Positions 53,342-61,892 of a stretch of DNA of 64,000 nucleotides are shown in pieces. Every line of letters begins with the position of its first letter. The stretch's first letter is position 1. This stretch comes from JBGAPI01 sp044221335 (lineage in GTDB: Bacteria > Pseudomonadota > Gammaproteobacteria > Xanthomonadales > Ahniellaceae): positions 85,954-149,953 of the forward strand of contig JBGAPI010000006.1 of assembly GCA_044221335.1 (NCBI GenBank), read 5' to 3'. The notes beneath the pieces were generated by a model. That model searched no databases and was not told where the DNA came from. It worked only from the letters and a program-made list of their open reading frames with translations. The translations under genes were made by a program, and so were the position numbers.

Positions 53342-55753
53342 ATGTCCTGGCTGCTCGAACCGACGAAGGCCCTGCGCGCGGTGCTCGGGCGACCGGGCTA
53401 CAGCGCCCTGGTCGTGCTGTCCCTGGGCCTGGGATTCGCCGCGGCGATCGCGATCCTGTCGGTGGCGGACATCGTGCTGCTGCGGCCGCTGCCCTTTGCC
53501 GCGGCAGAGCGACTGGTGGCGGTACGCGAGATCGATGCGCACGGCGCGAACATGCGCTTCGCCGAGCCCAATGTCCGCGACCTCGAGTCCGGCCTGCACG
53601 GCATCGACGCGCTTGCGCAGTACGCCGGCGGCACCGACCTCGTCACCGCGGGCAACCGCAGCTTCCGCGGCGACGTGCAGGCGGTGTCCGTCAACCTGTT
53701 CGACGTGCTCGGCGCGACGGCGGCGCTCGGTCGCGGCTTCGATCGCGACCCCGCCGCCGACCCGCATGTCGCCGTGGTCAGCGATGCGTTCTGGCGCGAC
53801 GTGCTCGGCGGCGAGCGCGATCTGTCGCGACTCCGCATCGACGCCTATGGCAACACGCTCCAGGTGATCGGCGTGATGCCCCCGGGATTCGGCTTCCCGG
53901 AGCGCACCAGCGTGTGGCTGCCGCGCGCGCTGCTGCCGGTGGAGACCTCCCGCACGGCACACAACTGGAACGTGGTCGCGCGCATCGGCTCCGGCATCGA
54001 TCTCGCGCAGCTGCGCACGGATGCGCTCGCCTTCGGCGGTCGCCTGAAGGTGCAGTTCGGCCGCGACATCGACGCGACCGGCTTCGCGCTCACGCCGCTG
54101 CACGAGCAGCTGGTCGCCCCGGTGCGCGCGCCGCTCGCGCTGCTCGCCGCCGGCGCGCTGTTCCTGCTCGTCATCGCGTCCGTCAACGGCGCCAATCTGA
54201 CGCTGGCCCACGCGCTCGGCCGTCGCAAGGAATGGGCGGTGCGCCGCGCGCTCGGTGCGTCGCGGCTGCGGCTGGCGCTGCAGACCATGACGGAAAGCGC
54301 GCTGCTGACGGCGATCGCGTTCGGCGCCGGCCTCGCGCTTGCGCAGCTGTGCCTGGACGCGCTCGCCCGCTACGCCGGCACTCATCTGCCACGCTCGGAC
54401 GAACTGGGTCTCGACGGTCGCGTCGTCACGGCGATGACGCTCGTCGCCGCCGCGATCGCGCTCGGGCTCGGGCTGCTGCCGCATCTCGGCGGCGGCGCGC
54501 TGGCGCCGGACCTGCACGCGCAAGGCCGCGGGACGACGCTGGGTCGCCGCGGCGTCCGGACGCGCGCCGGCCTGCTGGTCGCACAGACCGCGCTGACCGT
54601 GCTGCTGCTGGTCACCGTCGGACTGCTCGGCCGCAGCTTCATGGCGCTGCTGGACGTCGACCCCGGATTCCGCACGGAGTCCGCGGTCACCCTCGACCTG
54701 TCGCTGCCCTCCCCGGCCGACGACGCCGCGGCCGGCGCACTCGCCGTTCGCTACGGGGCGCTGATGCGCCGGCTCGCCGCACTGCCCGGCGTCACCTCGG
54801 TCGGCGGCGTGAACGCGCTGCCGCTCACCGACACCGGCTGGAACGGCGGCTTCTGGGATGGCGCGACGATGCCGACGCTGGACGGCGTCGCGCATCCGCC
54901 GCCGACGCTCGGCTACGCGGAGTACCGGGTCGCGAGCGCGGGCTACCTCGCCGCGATCGGCATTCCGCTGGTCCGCGGCCGCGACTTCGACCACCGCGAC
55001 CTGGCGGATGCGCAGCACGTCGCGCTGATCAGCGCCGAGCTCGCGCGCAGCGTCTGGAAGGAACGTGACCCGATCGGGCAGACCTTGCAGTACGGCAACA
55101 TGGACGGCGACATGCGCGTGCTCACCGTGATCGGCGTGGTGGGCGACGTGCGCGACGCCGGACTCGACCAGGCCGTACGCGGCACCGTCTACGTGAACCT
55201 CGCGCAGCGGCCGCGCGCGGCGAGCAACTTCAGCGTCGTGGTCCGCGGCGAGCTCGCACCCGATGCGCTGCTGGCGAGCGCGCGCGCGGAACTGGCGCGC
55301 AGTGCGCCGGAACTGCCGGTGACCTGTCGCACGCTGGCAGACGTCTACCGATCCTCGCTCGCGCTCCGGCGCTTCAGCCTGGACCTGCTGGGCGCGTTCG
55401 GCGCGCTGGCCCTGGCGCTCGCATTGTCCGGCGTCTACGGCCTGATGGCCTACGCCGTCAGCGAACGCCGCGCCGAGTTCTCGCTGCGGATGGCGCTCGG
55501 CGGCTCGCGGGCACAGGTCGGGCGTCTGGTCCTGACCGAGGGCTTGCGCCTCACCCTGCTCGGCCTCGCGCTGGGCGCGTTCGCCGCATGGTCGGCGTCG
55601 CGCGCGCTGCAGGGCCTGCTGTTCGGCGTCGGCAGCGGCGACCCGCTGACCTACGCGGCGGTCGCGGCGGTGCTGGTCGTGATGAGCCTCGCCGCATGCA
55701 GCGGCCCGGCCTGGCGCGCCGCGCGTTGCGATCCGCGGGCAACGCTCGACTGA
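53342..55753 (+). CDS. ADOP/MacB-like ABC transporter permease
   Basis: An 803-aa membrane protein with the duplicated architecture of ADOP permeases. Each half has a MacB-type periplasmic core and FtsX-type membrane segments. The first helix is SALVVLSLGLGFAAAIAIL, and GRRKEWAVRRALGASRLRL follows the first core. The second half has VYGLMAYAVSERRAEFSLRM near the end. About eight membrane segments are expected. Such permeases work with a MacB/LolD-type ATPase in efflux or lipoprotein/peptide export, but none is encoded next to it here. AGGA precedes the ATG. Confidence 0.87.
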   Translation: MSWLLEPTKALRAVLGRPGYSALVVLSLGLGFAAAIAILSVADIVLLRPLPFAAAERLVAVREIDAHGANMRFAEPNVRDLESGLHGIDALAQYAGGTDLVTAGNRSFRGDVQAVSVNLFDVLGATAALGRGFDRDPAADPHVAVVSDAFWRDVLGGERDLSRLRIDAYGNTLQVIGVMPPGFGFPERTSVWLPRALLPVETSRTAHNWNVVARIGSGIDLAQLRTDALAFGGRLKVQFGRDIDATGFALTPLHEQLVAPVRAPLALLAAGALFLLVIASVNGANLTLAHALGRRKEWAVRRALGASRLRLALQTMTESALLTAIAFGAGLALAQLCLDALARYAGTHLPRSDELGLDGRVVTAMTLVAAAIALGLGLLPHLGGGALAPDLHAQGRGTTLGRRGVRTRAGLLVAQTALTVLLLVTVGLLGRSFMALLDVDPGFRTESAVTLDLSLPSPADDAAAGALAVRYGALMRRLAALPGVTSVGGVNALPLTDTGWNGGFWDGATMPTLDGVAHPPPTLGYAEYRVASAGYLAAIGIPLVRGRDFDHRDLADAQHVALISAELARSVWKERDPIGQTLQYGNMDGDMRVLTVIGVVGDVRDAGLDQAVRGTVYVNLAQRPRAASNFSVVVRGELAPDALLASARAELARSAPELPVTCRTLADVYRSSLALRRFSLDLLGAFGALALALALSGVYGLMAYAVSERRAEFSLRMALGGSRAQVGRLVLTEGLRLTLLGLALGAFAAWSASRALQGLLFGVGSGDPLTYAAVAAVLVVMSLAACSGPAWRAARCDPRATLD

Positions 55754-55765
55754 GGACACGCGTCG

Positions 55766-55915
55766 CTACTCGAACCGGTCCTCGGTCCGGACCGTGGCGA
55801 CGAGCGTCCGGTCGAAGGCGGCCTCGGCCTTCTCGGTGCCCGGCATCATGTCGAGCCAGAGCGTGCCGACGACGCGGTTGACCGCGGCGACACTGGGTGC
55901 GAGCGCCGGGCGATC
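55766..55915 (-). pseudogene. probable C-terminal fragment of a lost gene
   Basis: A minus-strand frame ending at 55766 reads naturally for about 45 codons (LAPSVAAVNRVVGTLWLDMM, then GTEKAEAAFDRTLVATVR and TEDRFE-stop). Further upstream the frame becomes Arg-rich shadow, while a neighbouring frame (GQVGAAWRIDAVPWRG) looks coding. A gene truncated and frameshifted by decay would explain this. No family is recognised. Confidence 0.35.
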
Positions 55916-55983
55916 GAGGACGTTGTCGCACCTCGCCAAGGAACCGCGTCGATCCGCCAGGCCGCGCCGACCTGCCCGGGGAA

Positions 55984-56538
55984 CTACAGAGTGGGATCGC
56001 CTCGCCACGCCAGGAAGGTGGACAGCAGTGAGCCGTCCTCGTACACGACGTCGTCGATGGCGCAGGCACCGTCTTCCGGGGCGATCCGAACGGTGATCCG
56101 CCACGGACTTCCGGCACCGGAGGTCGATTGCACACGGACTTCCCAACGGTCCTTGGGGTCCTCCCGGAGTTCCAGCCGCCGAAGGTCCGGGGGACCGCCG
56201 TCCATCCATTCGCCGAAGGGGTCGCCGTCCACGAAGGGCGGTTTCGGGTTTGCCGTCGCGACGCCGTGACCGCTTACGCCACGTGCGTATTTCCGGGTGA
56301 AGTCGTCGCGATACTTGGCCGCACCGATCAGCAGCCAGTGCAATCGGCGCGTGTAGGGACGCTTGGTCGTCGCGAGCGCGTCCAGCGACGGGACGCCACG
56401 GTCGTGGCCGTTCGGTCCGTAGAACGATCGCACGAGTTCGGCGGCGGAATCCCGGGAGCACGCGGCGACGTTCGCCGATGCGCACGCGGAGATGAGCGTG
56501 GTGGCTAGCGCGGCCGCCATCCGTCCAGTGACGCCCAT
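55984..56538 (-). CDS. exported DUF3828-like protein
   Basis: A 184-aa product with an N-terminal signal (LATTLISACASANVAAC, either lipobox or signal peptidase I). The mature part resembles DUF3828: an opening AAELVRSFY helix, PKPPFVDGDPF, a W-x-V strand (DRWEVRVQS) and the end GACAIDDVVYEDGSLLSTFL. Proteins of this kind are small periplasmic proteins of unknown role. The gene runs in the same direction as the IPTL-like gene upstream, 66 bp apart. Confidence 0.72.
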   Translation of the reverse strand: MGVTGRMAAALATTLISACASANVAACSRDSAAELVRSFYGPNGHDRGVPSLDALATTKRPYTRRLHWLLIGAAKYRDDFTRKYARGVSGHGVATANPKPPFVDGDPFGEWMDGGPPDLRRLELREDPKDRWEVRVQSTSGAGSPWRITVRIAPEDGACAIDDVVYEDGSLLSTFLAWRGDPTL

Positions 56539-56604
56539 TCCGTCCGACCTCCGGGGAGACGAGCGGACCTGCAGAGTCCGATTCGGGCGAATCGTACCTC
56601 CGGC

Positions 56605-57897
56605 CTAGCCCGGCTTCCTTCGTGGCGCCGGGTTCCGGGTCGCCAACCGGGCGAGGACGATCAAGGCCCCGGCGAGAACCAGGCACCCCGCGAACGTCAC
56701 CGTCGGAATCCCGCCCTGCGCGCTCGTCGGCCCGGCGACGACCCCGGGGCCCAGCGACGCCACGGCGAACTGCAGCGAGCGCGGCGTACTCAGCACCGTC
56801 TCTGACGGTTGCACCGACACCCTCGTGCCGGCAACGACGCCGATCCGCATCGGCTGGCTCGGAATGCAACCGGACTCGAAGCACGTGAACTGACCGGACT
56901 GCAGCACCACGACCCGGTCGCCGACACTCGCCAGCGCCTGGATCACTAACTCGGACTCGTCGTCCACCAGTAGCGGCGTGGTGGCCAGCGTCGCGAGGTC
57001 GACCGCCGAGAGGTTCTGCAGAGAGTGCGGGGCTTGCCGCGGATCGAGATCGGCGACGGTGCGGTAGAACGGAAACAGCAACCGACCCCGGGCATCGTGG
57101 GCGAAGAACTTCGGCACCGCGTTGGCGGCGAACCACGTCGGCGCGGCCAGCGCCGTCCCGGTGTCGGCATCGAAGGACTGCACGCGCGTCACCCGGCCGC
57201 CGGTCCACGCGTAGACGACGCCGGCGTGCGCGTCGATGCTCACCACGAAGTCGCTGGCTGGGTCCTGCAGCGCCATCGGAAAGCTGCGGACGGGAGCAAG
57301 GTCGCCGATCCGGTACAGATCGACGGTCGCGGTCCCCGCGGCCTCGTGCCAGGCCGGCACCAGGTCGCCCGCGTCGGACAGATCGACCTGACCGTCGACG
57401 GTCTCGTCGGCACGCAGTGTCCACTGACCGTCGACCAGCCCCGCACGCAGCAGCCGGGTCTTCGGCGTGTCGATCGCGACATCGATGCCGACCAGGATCT
57501 CGCCGTCGTCGATCGCGCGCAGCCACAGGACCTCGCGGAGGAAAGGATTGTCGACGCGGCGCCGGGCCAGCACGGCGCCACTGTCGAGGTCGACGTGCAG
57601 CAGGTCGAACCATTCCATGGAGCCGGGCGACGCGAACGGATAGGTGTCGGACTCGACCAGCACGAACGCGCGCCGCGGACCAGCGTGGACAACTGCGGTG
57701 ACGCAGCCGAGCGCGGGGAAGGCATGCACCAGGCCGCCGTTGTCGGTGTCGACGATGCGCAGCCCGAGGCAGCTCGACTGCCCGGGCAACGGTGCAAGGG
57801 TTCGCGCCGGCAGCAGCAGCGAGTCCGCGCGCGCCGCGATCGCCGCGACCAGCCACAGCGGCACCATCAGCAGCGCGGCAACCTGGAATCTGCGCAT
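56605..57897 (-). CDS. exported protein with IPTL-CTERM-like C-terminal anchor
   Basis: A 430-aa product. The signal peptide (about 1-24, ending ARAD) is followed by a beta-propeller-like series of strands (FPALGCVTAVV, VLWLRAIDDGEILVG, VVYAWTGGRVTRVQSFDADT). The C-terminus is GIPTVTFAGC, a hydrophobic helix (LVLAGALIVLARLA) and a basic tail (RNPAPRRKPG). That tripartite layout matches IPTL-CTERM sorting signals, with V for L. It is probably processed and retained at the cell surface. The ATG at 57897 was chosen for the signal peptide. Confidence 0.75.
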   Translation of the reverse strand: MRRFQVAALLMVPLWLVAAIAARADSLLLPARTLAPLPGQSSCLGLRIVDTDNGGLVHAFPALGCVTAVVHAGPRRAFVLVESDTYPFASPGSMEWFDLLHVDLDSGAVLARRRVDNPFLREVLWLRAIDDGEILVGIDVAIDTPKTRLLRAGLVDGQWTLRADETVDGQVDLSDAGDLVPAWHEAAGTATVDLYRIGDLAPVRSFPMALQDPASDFVVSIDAHAGVVYAWTGGRVTRVQSFDADTGTALAAPTWFAANAVPKFFAHDARGRLLFPFYRTVADLDPRQAPHSLQNLSAVDLATLATTPLLVDDESELVIQALASVGDRVVVLQSGQFTCFESGCIPSQPMRIGVVAGTRVSVQPSETVLSTPRSLQFAVASLGPGVVAGPTSAQGGIPTVTFAGCLVLAGALIVLARLATRNPAPRRKPG

Positions 57898-58158
57898 GAC
57901 GTGGGCTCCGGACGCGGCAGAAGGCCACGGATGGAGTCGCGTTGTTGCGCGACACACCGGCGACCCGAACGACTGTATCGATGCCGACCGCGAAAAATCA
58001 GTTATGCCCGTCGTGTGTCGCCCATCGCAAGCGCCCGTTGATGTCCGCGCGGATGATCGATCGCGACATGCCGGCAAGGATCGCGGAGGCTGGGTCCGGG
58101 ACAGCGGCCCCTTCGAGGATGGGCGCCGATCGATTCCACCGCAGCAGGACGCGCAGGC

Positions 58159-58584
58159 TCACGGAGCCGGTCCGAGCCCTCGTTCGCCCACGAAATCCCC
58201 GCTCTCGATCCGCGGCAGCCCCTCGGTGCCGCGGTTGAGGACATAGGCCCAGGCGTCGATCCTCGTCCCGTCGCTCATCTCGACGGCAACGACCTCCCGC
58301 CGATAGTCGTGGGGACGGGAATGGTTCGGCCCGATCCCTTCGTAGTCGTCCAGTTCGAGGAGGGCGAGCTCGCGACGACCTTCGGGAAGTTCGTAGAGCT
58401 CTCCGGCGACGACCGACAGCGAGTCGGCGTCGACGGCCATCGCCGGGTAGTCGCCGAGCATGAAGAGCCGACCGCGCACGCGCCCACGGCCGACGAATTC
58501 CGCATGACGGGCGATGAGGCGGTGGATGTCTCGACCGGCATCCCTTCGGAGGGTGCCGTAGACGAACAGGCGGGTCGTGCTCAT
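58159..58584 (-). CDS. gamma-glutamylcyclotransferase family protein
   Basis: A 141-aa protein of the AIG2/GGCT fold: LFVYGTLRRDAG forms the substrate loop, FMLGDYPAMAV and a catalytic Glu in LDDYEG follow, and AWAYVLNR is the last strand. The family releases pyroglutamate from gamma-glutamyl dipeptides or amines. The next gene upstream in the same direction starts 505 bp away on the far side of a membrane protein gene, so they may be co-transcribed. Confidence 0.85.
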   Translation of the reverse strand: MSTTRLFVYGTLRRDAGRDIHRLIARHAEFVGRGRVRGRLFMLGDYPAMAVDADSLSVVAGELYELPEGRRELALLELDDYEGIGPNHSRPHDYRREVVAVEMSDGTRIDAWAYVLNRGTEGLPRIESGDFVGERGLGPAP

Positions 58585-58609
58585 GAGACTGTGCTGAGGC
58601 CGAACCGGA

Positions 58610-59089
58610 TCAGTGCTTCGGCGGGCCCAGGTGCGCGATCAGCTCCGCCAGATTCTGGAAATTGTTGCCCTCGATGTAGGACATGACGAATGCATGCTGC
58701 TGCAAGTCGAGCAGGTAGTACTCGAACAGCATCGAGATCTCCTTCGCGCTCAGTTGCTCCATCTTCCACAGGCTGGCGATGAATTCGAAGAAATTGAGGT
58801 AGTCGACCAGCGCCTCCTGGAGCTTGTCGTTCCCGCCTTCCGCGACGGCGGTCTTCAACGCGTCGTAGTCGGGGACCGCCCGGTAGTCGAGGATGCGGCG
58901 AATGCGCTTGTAGCTCCTGGAGACGTAGTATTTGTCGTGCAGGCTCGCCAGCCATTCCGCCCGTTTGACCCGCACGTTCTTCGCGTACGTCCCCGCCGCG
59001 ATGGCGCCGACGACGATCGCCATGACGCCGGACACGATCGTGGAAACGTTCTTCCAGTCGTCAAGCGACAGGTCGCATACGCAGTCCAT
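58610..59089 (-). CDS. small membrane-anchored protein of unknown function
   Basis: A 159-aa product with a short Cys-containing N-terminus (MDCVCDLS), one membrane segment (VSTIVSGVMAIVVGAIAAG, about 16-34) and a helical cytoplasmic domain rich in Tyr, Phe and Leu (YLNFFEFIASLWKMEQLS). GGAG stands 7 bases before the ATG at 59089. The layout resembles small helical proteins with a single TM often found near stress or phage genes, but no family is recognised. Confidence 0.7.
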   Translation of the reverse strand: MDCVCDLSLDDWKNVSTIVSGVMAIVVGAIAAGTYAKNVRVKRAEWLASLHDKYYVSRSYKRIRRILDYRAVPDYDALKTAVAEGGNDKLQEALVDYLNFFEFIASLWKMEQLSAKEISMLFEYYLLDLQQHAFVMSYIEGNNFQNLAELIAHLGPPKH

Positions 59090-59162
59090 CGGAGCACTCC
59101 ACGCCTCGGCAGGGGATCCGGCAGGTTCCGGATCGGAAGGACGGTACACGATCCGATGGCGT

Positions 59163-59714
59163 TCATCCCTGGCCGGCGGTCCCATCGCCCCACGCCGCGC
59201 GAACCCGTTGCGCGACCGCCGCGACGTCGCAGGCCCCCTCGGTCGCGACCCGAACGACCGTTCCGATGCCGATGGGCCGGTCGTGCTCGGCGAGCATCTC
59301 CGCCGTCAGCTCCTTGACCGGATGCGCCGGATGGGTCCGCAGCCGCGCCCGCTCGGCGAAGCGCTTCGCCGCTTCGGCCGGCGGGCAGTCGCAGTGGACC
59401 TCGACGACGTCGGCGTCGAGCTCGGCGATCTGCCGGCGCTGGTGATCGCTGTAAGGCTTGAAGTTCGCCTCCAGGACCGCGGCCGGCAGCCGGCGCGCGA
59501 TCAGCCACAGCAGGTCCATCGCGGCATCTCCGATGCGGCGTGAGAACACGAGGTCGCCGTGCGGGCCTTCCAGCGTCTCCATCAGCGATTCCTTGATCGC
59601 GTCCTTCGAGAACAGCGGCAGCCCGAGCTCGCGCGCGAGCGGCCCCGCGAGCGTGGACTTGCCGGCACCGGGCGCGCCGGAGACGAGGACGATGCGGCGG
59701 CGGGGGACGGGCAT
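59163..59714 (-). CDS. P-loop small-molecule kinase (AAA/zeta-like)
   Basis: A 183-aa P-loop NTPase: Walker A is SGAPGAGKST near residue 12, KDAIKESL forms a lid-like contact, and AVLEANF and VVEVHCDCP supply the second and third strands. RFAERARLRTHPAHP is a lid region. It resembles small kinases and adenylylsulfate or gluconate kinase-like proteins, and also zeta-toxin-type folds, but no antitoxin gene is adjacent. The phosphate acceptor is unknown. Walker B is not certain. Confidence 0.75.
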   Translation of the reverse strand: MPVPRRRIVLVSGAPGAGKSTLAGPLARELGLPLFSKDAIKESLMETLEGPHGDLVFSRRIGDAAMDLLWLIARRLPAAVLEANFKPYSDHQRRQIAELDADVVEVHCDCPPAEAAKRFAERARLRTHPAHPVKELTAEMLAEHDRPIGIGTVVRVATEGACDVAAVAQRVRAAWGDGTAGQG

Positions 59715-60285
59715 GGGGCCGGTTCCTTCGACAGGCGGGGACGGGGACGACCGGTCCGATTTTCGCGCACGCCGCCGCCGCGCGCCGCGAGGATGTGAGC
59801 GGGCGCGCAGATCGGCGCCGCGGCAGCGCTCGATCACTTCGATCCTGTTCGGCCCGGGACCTCGAGGCGTCCCCTGGTCATCGTTCGCCGGCGTCGGCCG
59901 AGGGACGAACGGCTGCGGCGCGGTCTCCATCCGACGCGCGACGCTGGCCACCGCGCGACCCGCCGCACACGGGATATCCATGCTCATGTGATCCGCGATC
60001 ACCCGCCCAGCGAATTCCCGCAGCGCGGATGTCGTGGAGGTCCGGTCCTGCACTATCGGCAGCGCGGCGACATCGTTCACCAACCCGGGAATCCGGATGC
60101 TGAGCCTGCGCCAGCCGGGGCGGGCGTTCCGATCGTTTTCGATCGTTTCGCCCGACCAGGATGGCAGCACCGCGACAGGGCCATTACGCTCGGAACCGTC
60201 TGGGCAATTGCGTGGCTGCGGCAGTCGGCGGCTGCCGTGCGGCCCAGCCGGTGTTGCCCTCCCTGCCCGCCTCGAGCCGATCGCC
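59715..60285. other. 571-bp intergenic region between divergent genes
   Basis: Both strands have long open frames here, but their peptides are Arg/Pro/Ser-rich with no domain features, and none joins naturally to the neighbours. It should hold the promoters of the kinase (left) and DUF1295 (right) genes. The GTG at 60286 lacks a strong ribosome site, so the right-hand start could be misplaced. Confidence 0.45.
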
Positions 60286-61227
60286 GTGAAGAGCCGAATC
60301 CTCTGGTGCTTGATGTTCGCCGCCTGCGTGGCTGCGCTGACGAGCAGCGCGTCGCTCCGCAACATCACGCTGTGCAACCTGATCGTCCAGCTCGCGATCT
60401 TCCTGCCGTTCGCGAACCTTCCCGCGTGGCGGAACAACCGGCTGTCCTATGTCGACTTCGCCTGGCCGGCCGGCCTCGCCGCGCTGGGCGTCGAACTCCT
60501 CGTGCTGGCGCCGGCACGTACGCCGACCGTGCTGTTTGTGGCCGCCATCTACCTGCTGATGGGCCTGCGCATGGCCTTCTGGGCCGCGCACATGTACAGG
60601 CCCGGCGTGCTCACCCGCGACCTGCCGCGCTACGAATACCAGCGGCAGCGCTGGCAGCGCGCGGGTTTCGCGAGCGAGCGCTTCTCGGTGCAGTACGAGA
60701 TCCTCGTCCAGGCGATGGCGAACATGTCCTTCCTCGCGCTGCCTCCCTACCTGCTGGCGGCGGACGGCGGGAGGGCGTTCACGCCCTGGGACGGGCTGTG
60801 GATCTTCGTGTGGCTCGGTGCCTACGCGCTCGAGAGCACGGCGGACCTGCAGAAGCGGCGCTTTGCCCGTGCGAACGGGAATCGTTCCCGTGGCGTGTGC
60901 GACGTCGGACTGTGGCGCTACAGCCGCCATCCGAACTACTTCGGCCAGTGGCTGCAGTGGATCGCGCTGGCGGCGCTCGCGGCACCGTCCCTGCTGGCGC
61001 TTCGCGACCTCGTTCCGACCGTGGCGCTTGCCGTCCTCGCGCTGTCCCTGGCCTGGGTCGTCTACCTGATGTACAGCACCCTCGTGCACTACACCGGCGC
61101 CGTGCCCGCCGAGCACTACAGCCGGCTCAAGCGACCCGAGTACGCGCGCTATCAGGCCACGGTGAACCGGTTTTTTCCCGGACCGCGGAAGGCGTCCGAA
61201 GCGGCCACGAGCGTCGAGGAGCCGTAG
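60286..61227 (+). CDS. DUF1295 (steroid 5-alpha-reductase-like) membrane protein
   Basis: A 313-aa membrane protein with about seven hydrophobic segments. The C-terminal signature GLWRYSRHPNYFGQWLQW and the ending EYARYQATVNRFFPG are typical of DUF1295/3-oxo-5-alpha-steroid-4-dehydrogenase-like proteins. The role in bacteria is mostly unassigned. The start at GTG 60286 is a compromise; ATG 60313 is also possible. The stop is 29 bp from the convergent SnoaL-like gene. Confidence 0.82.
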   Translation: MKSRILWCLMFAACVAALTSSASLRNITLCNLIVQLAIFLPFANLPAWRNNRLSYVDFAWPAGLAALGVELLVLAPARTPTVLFVAAIYLLMGLRMAFWAAHMYRPGVLTRDLPRYEYQRQRWQRAGFASERFSVQYEILVQAMANMSFLALPPYLLAADGGRAFTPWDGLWIFVWLGAYALESTADLQKRRFARANGNRSRGVCDVGLWRYSRHPNYFGQWLQWIALAALAAPSLLALRDLVPTVALAVLALSLAWVVYLMYSTLVHYTGAVPAEHYSRLKRPEYARYQATVNRFFPGPRKASEAATSVEEP

Positions 61228-61256
61228 CTCGGCTCGCCGGACGGCGCCGCAAGGCG

Positions 61257-61688
61257 CTAGGTCGGGACGAGGCCCATCTGCGCCATGATGGCGAAGGTGT
61301 CCATGAGATTCCAGGTCTCGATGATCCTTCCCTGATCGTCGAATCGATGCAGGTCCCAGAACGCCGCTTCGATGCGCTTGCCCGTGGGCGGAACGCCGAA
61401 GACCGTGGTCGTGTGGGTCGCCGTGGTCACGCACCGTCCCATCACGAAGTCGCCCTCGGCCACCGCATGCTCCACGTCGATCCGGATGCCCGGCCAGGAC
61501 CGATGAGAACCCTCGAAGAAGGCCGCGATCTGCTCACGCCCCCTGGGACTCGGTCGCGACATGATCTGGTGGTCCGCCGCGTAGTAGGCCAGGCAGGCCT
61601 CGATGTCGTTCCGATTGAATGCCGCCTTGGCGCTCAGGTAGCTGGCCTTGTTCCTGGCGGCGATCGCTGCGGGATCGATGCTCGTCAC
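61257..61688 (-). CDS. SnoaL-like/ester cyclase-type protein
   Basis: A 143-aa NTF2-fold protein starting at GTG 61688 (VTSIDPAAIAARN), with GGGGGAAG upstream. FEGSHRSWPGIRIDVEHAVA, EGDFVMGRCVTTATHTTTVF and ETWNLMDTFAIMAQMGLVP match SnoaL-like polyketide cyclases, which occur widely as single-domain proteins of unknown substrate. It may be cytoplasmic. Divergent from the thioredoxin-TPR gene. Confidence 0.82.
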   Translation of the reverse strand: MTSIDPAAIAARNKASYLSAKAAFNRNDIEACLAYYAADHQIMSRPSPRGREQIAAFFEGSHRSWPGIRIDVEHAVAEGDFVMGRCVTTATHTTTVFGVPPTGKRIEAAFWDLHRFDDQGRIIETWNLMDTFAIMAQMGLVPT

Positions 61689-61880
61689 GGCGCTTCCCCC
61701 GGGGAATTTCAGCCATTCTGACAGGGACTGAAGTGGGAACGCCCCCGGCCATCGGACACGGAGGATCCCGACCGTCCCCGCGAATTCGATCACCGGAGTT
61801 CGGTGCCAGGATATTCCGCCTTGCGACGAGGAACGAGTCGCCCGAAGCGCTACTGTCGCAAGCCCCTGTCCTTCCGCGCC

Positions 61881-61886
61881 TACAAT
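61881..61886 (+). promoter_or_regulatory. candidate -10 box for a possibly leaderless mRNA
   Basis: TACAAT ends 6 bases before the ATG at 61893, so transcription would begin at or next to the start codon. No Shine-Dalgarno is present between them. A -35 element is not obvious. Confidence 0.4.
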
Positions 61887-61892
61887 CCTGCG

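Noticed and set aside
59163..59714. P-loop kinase considered as a zeta toxin
   Set aside because: No epsilon-like antitoxin gene is adjacent and the motifs fit a generic small-molecule kinase equally well.
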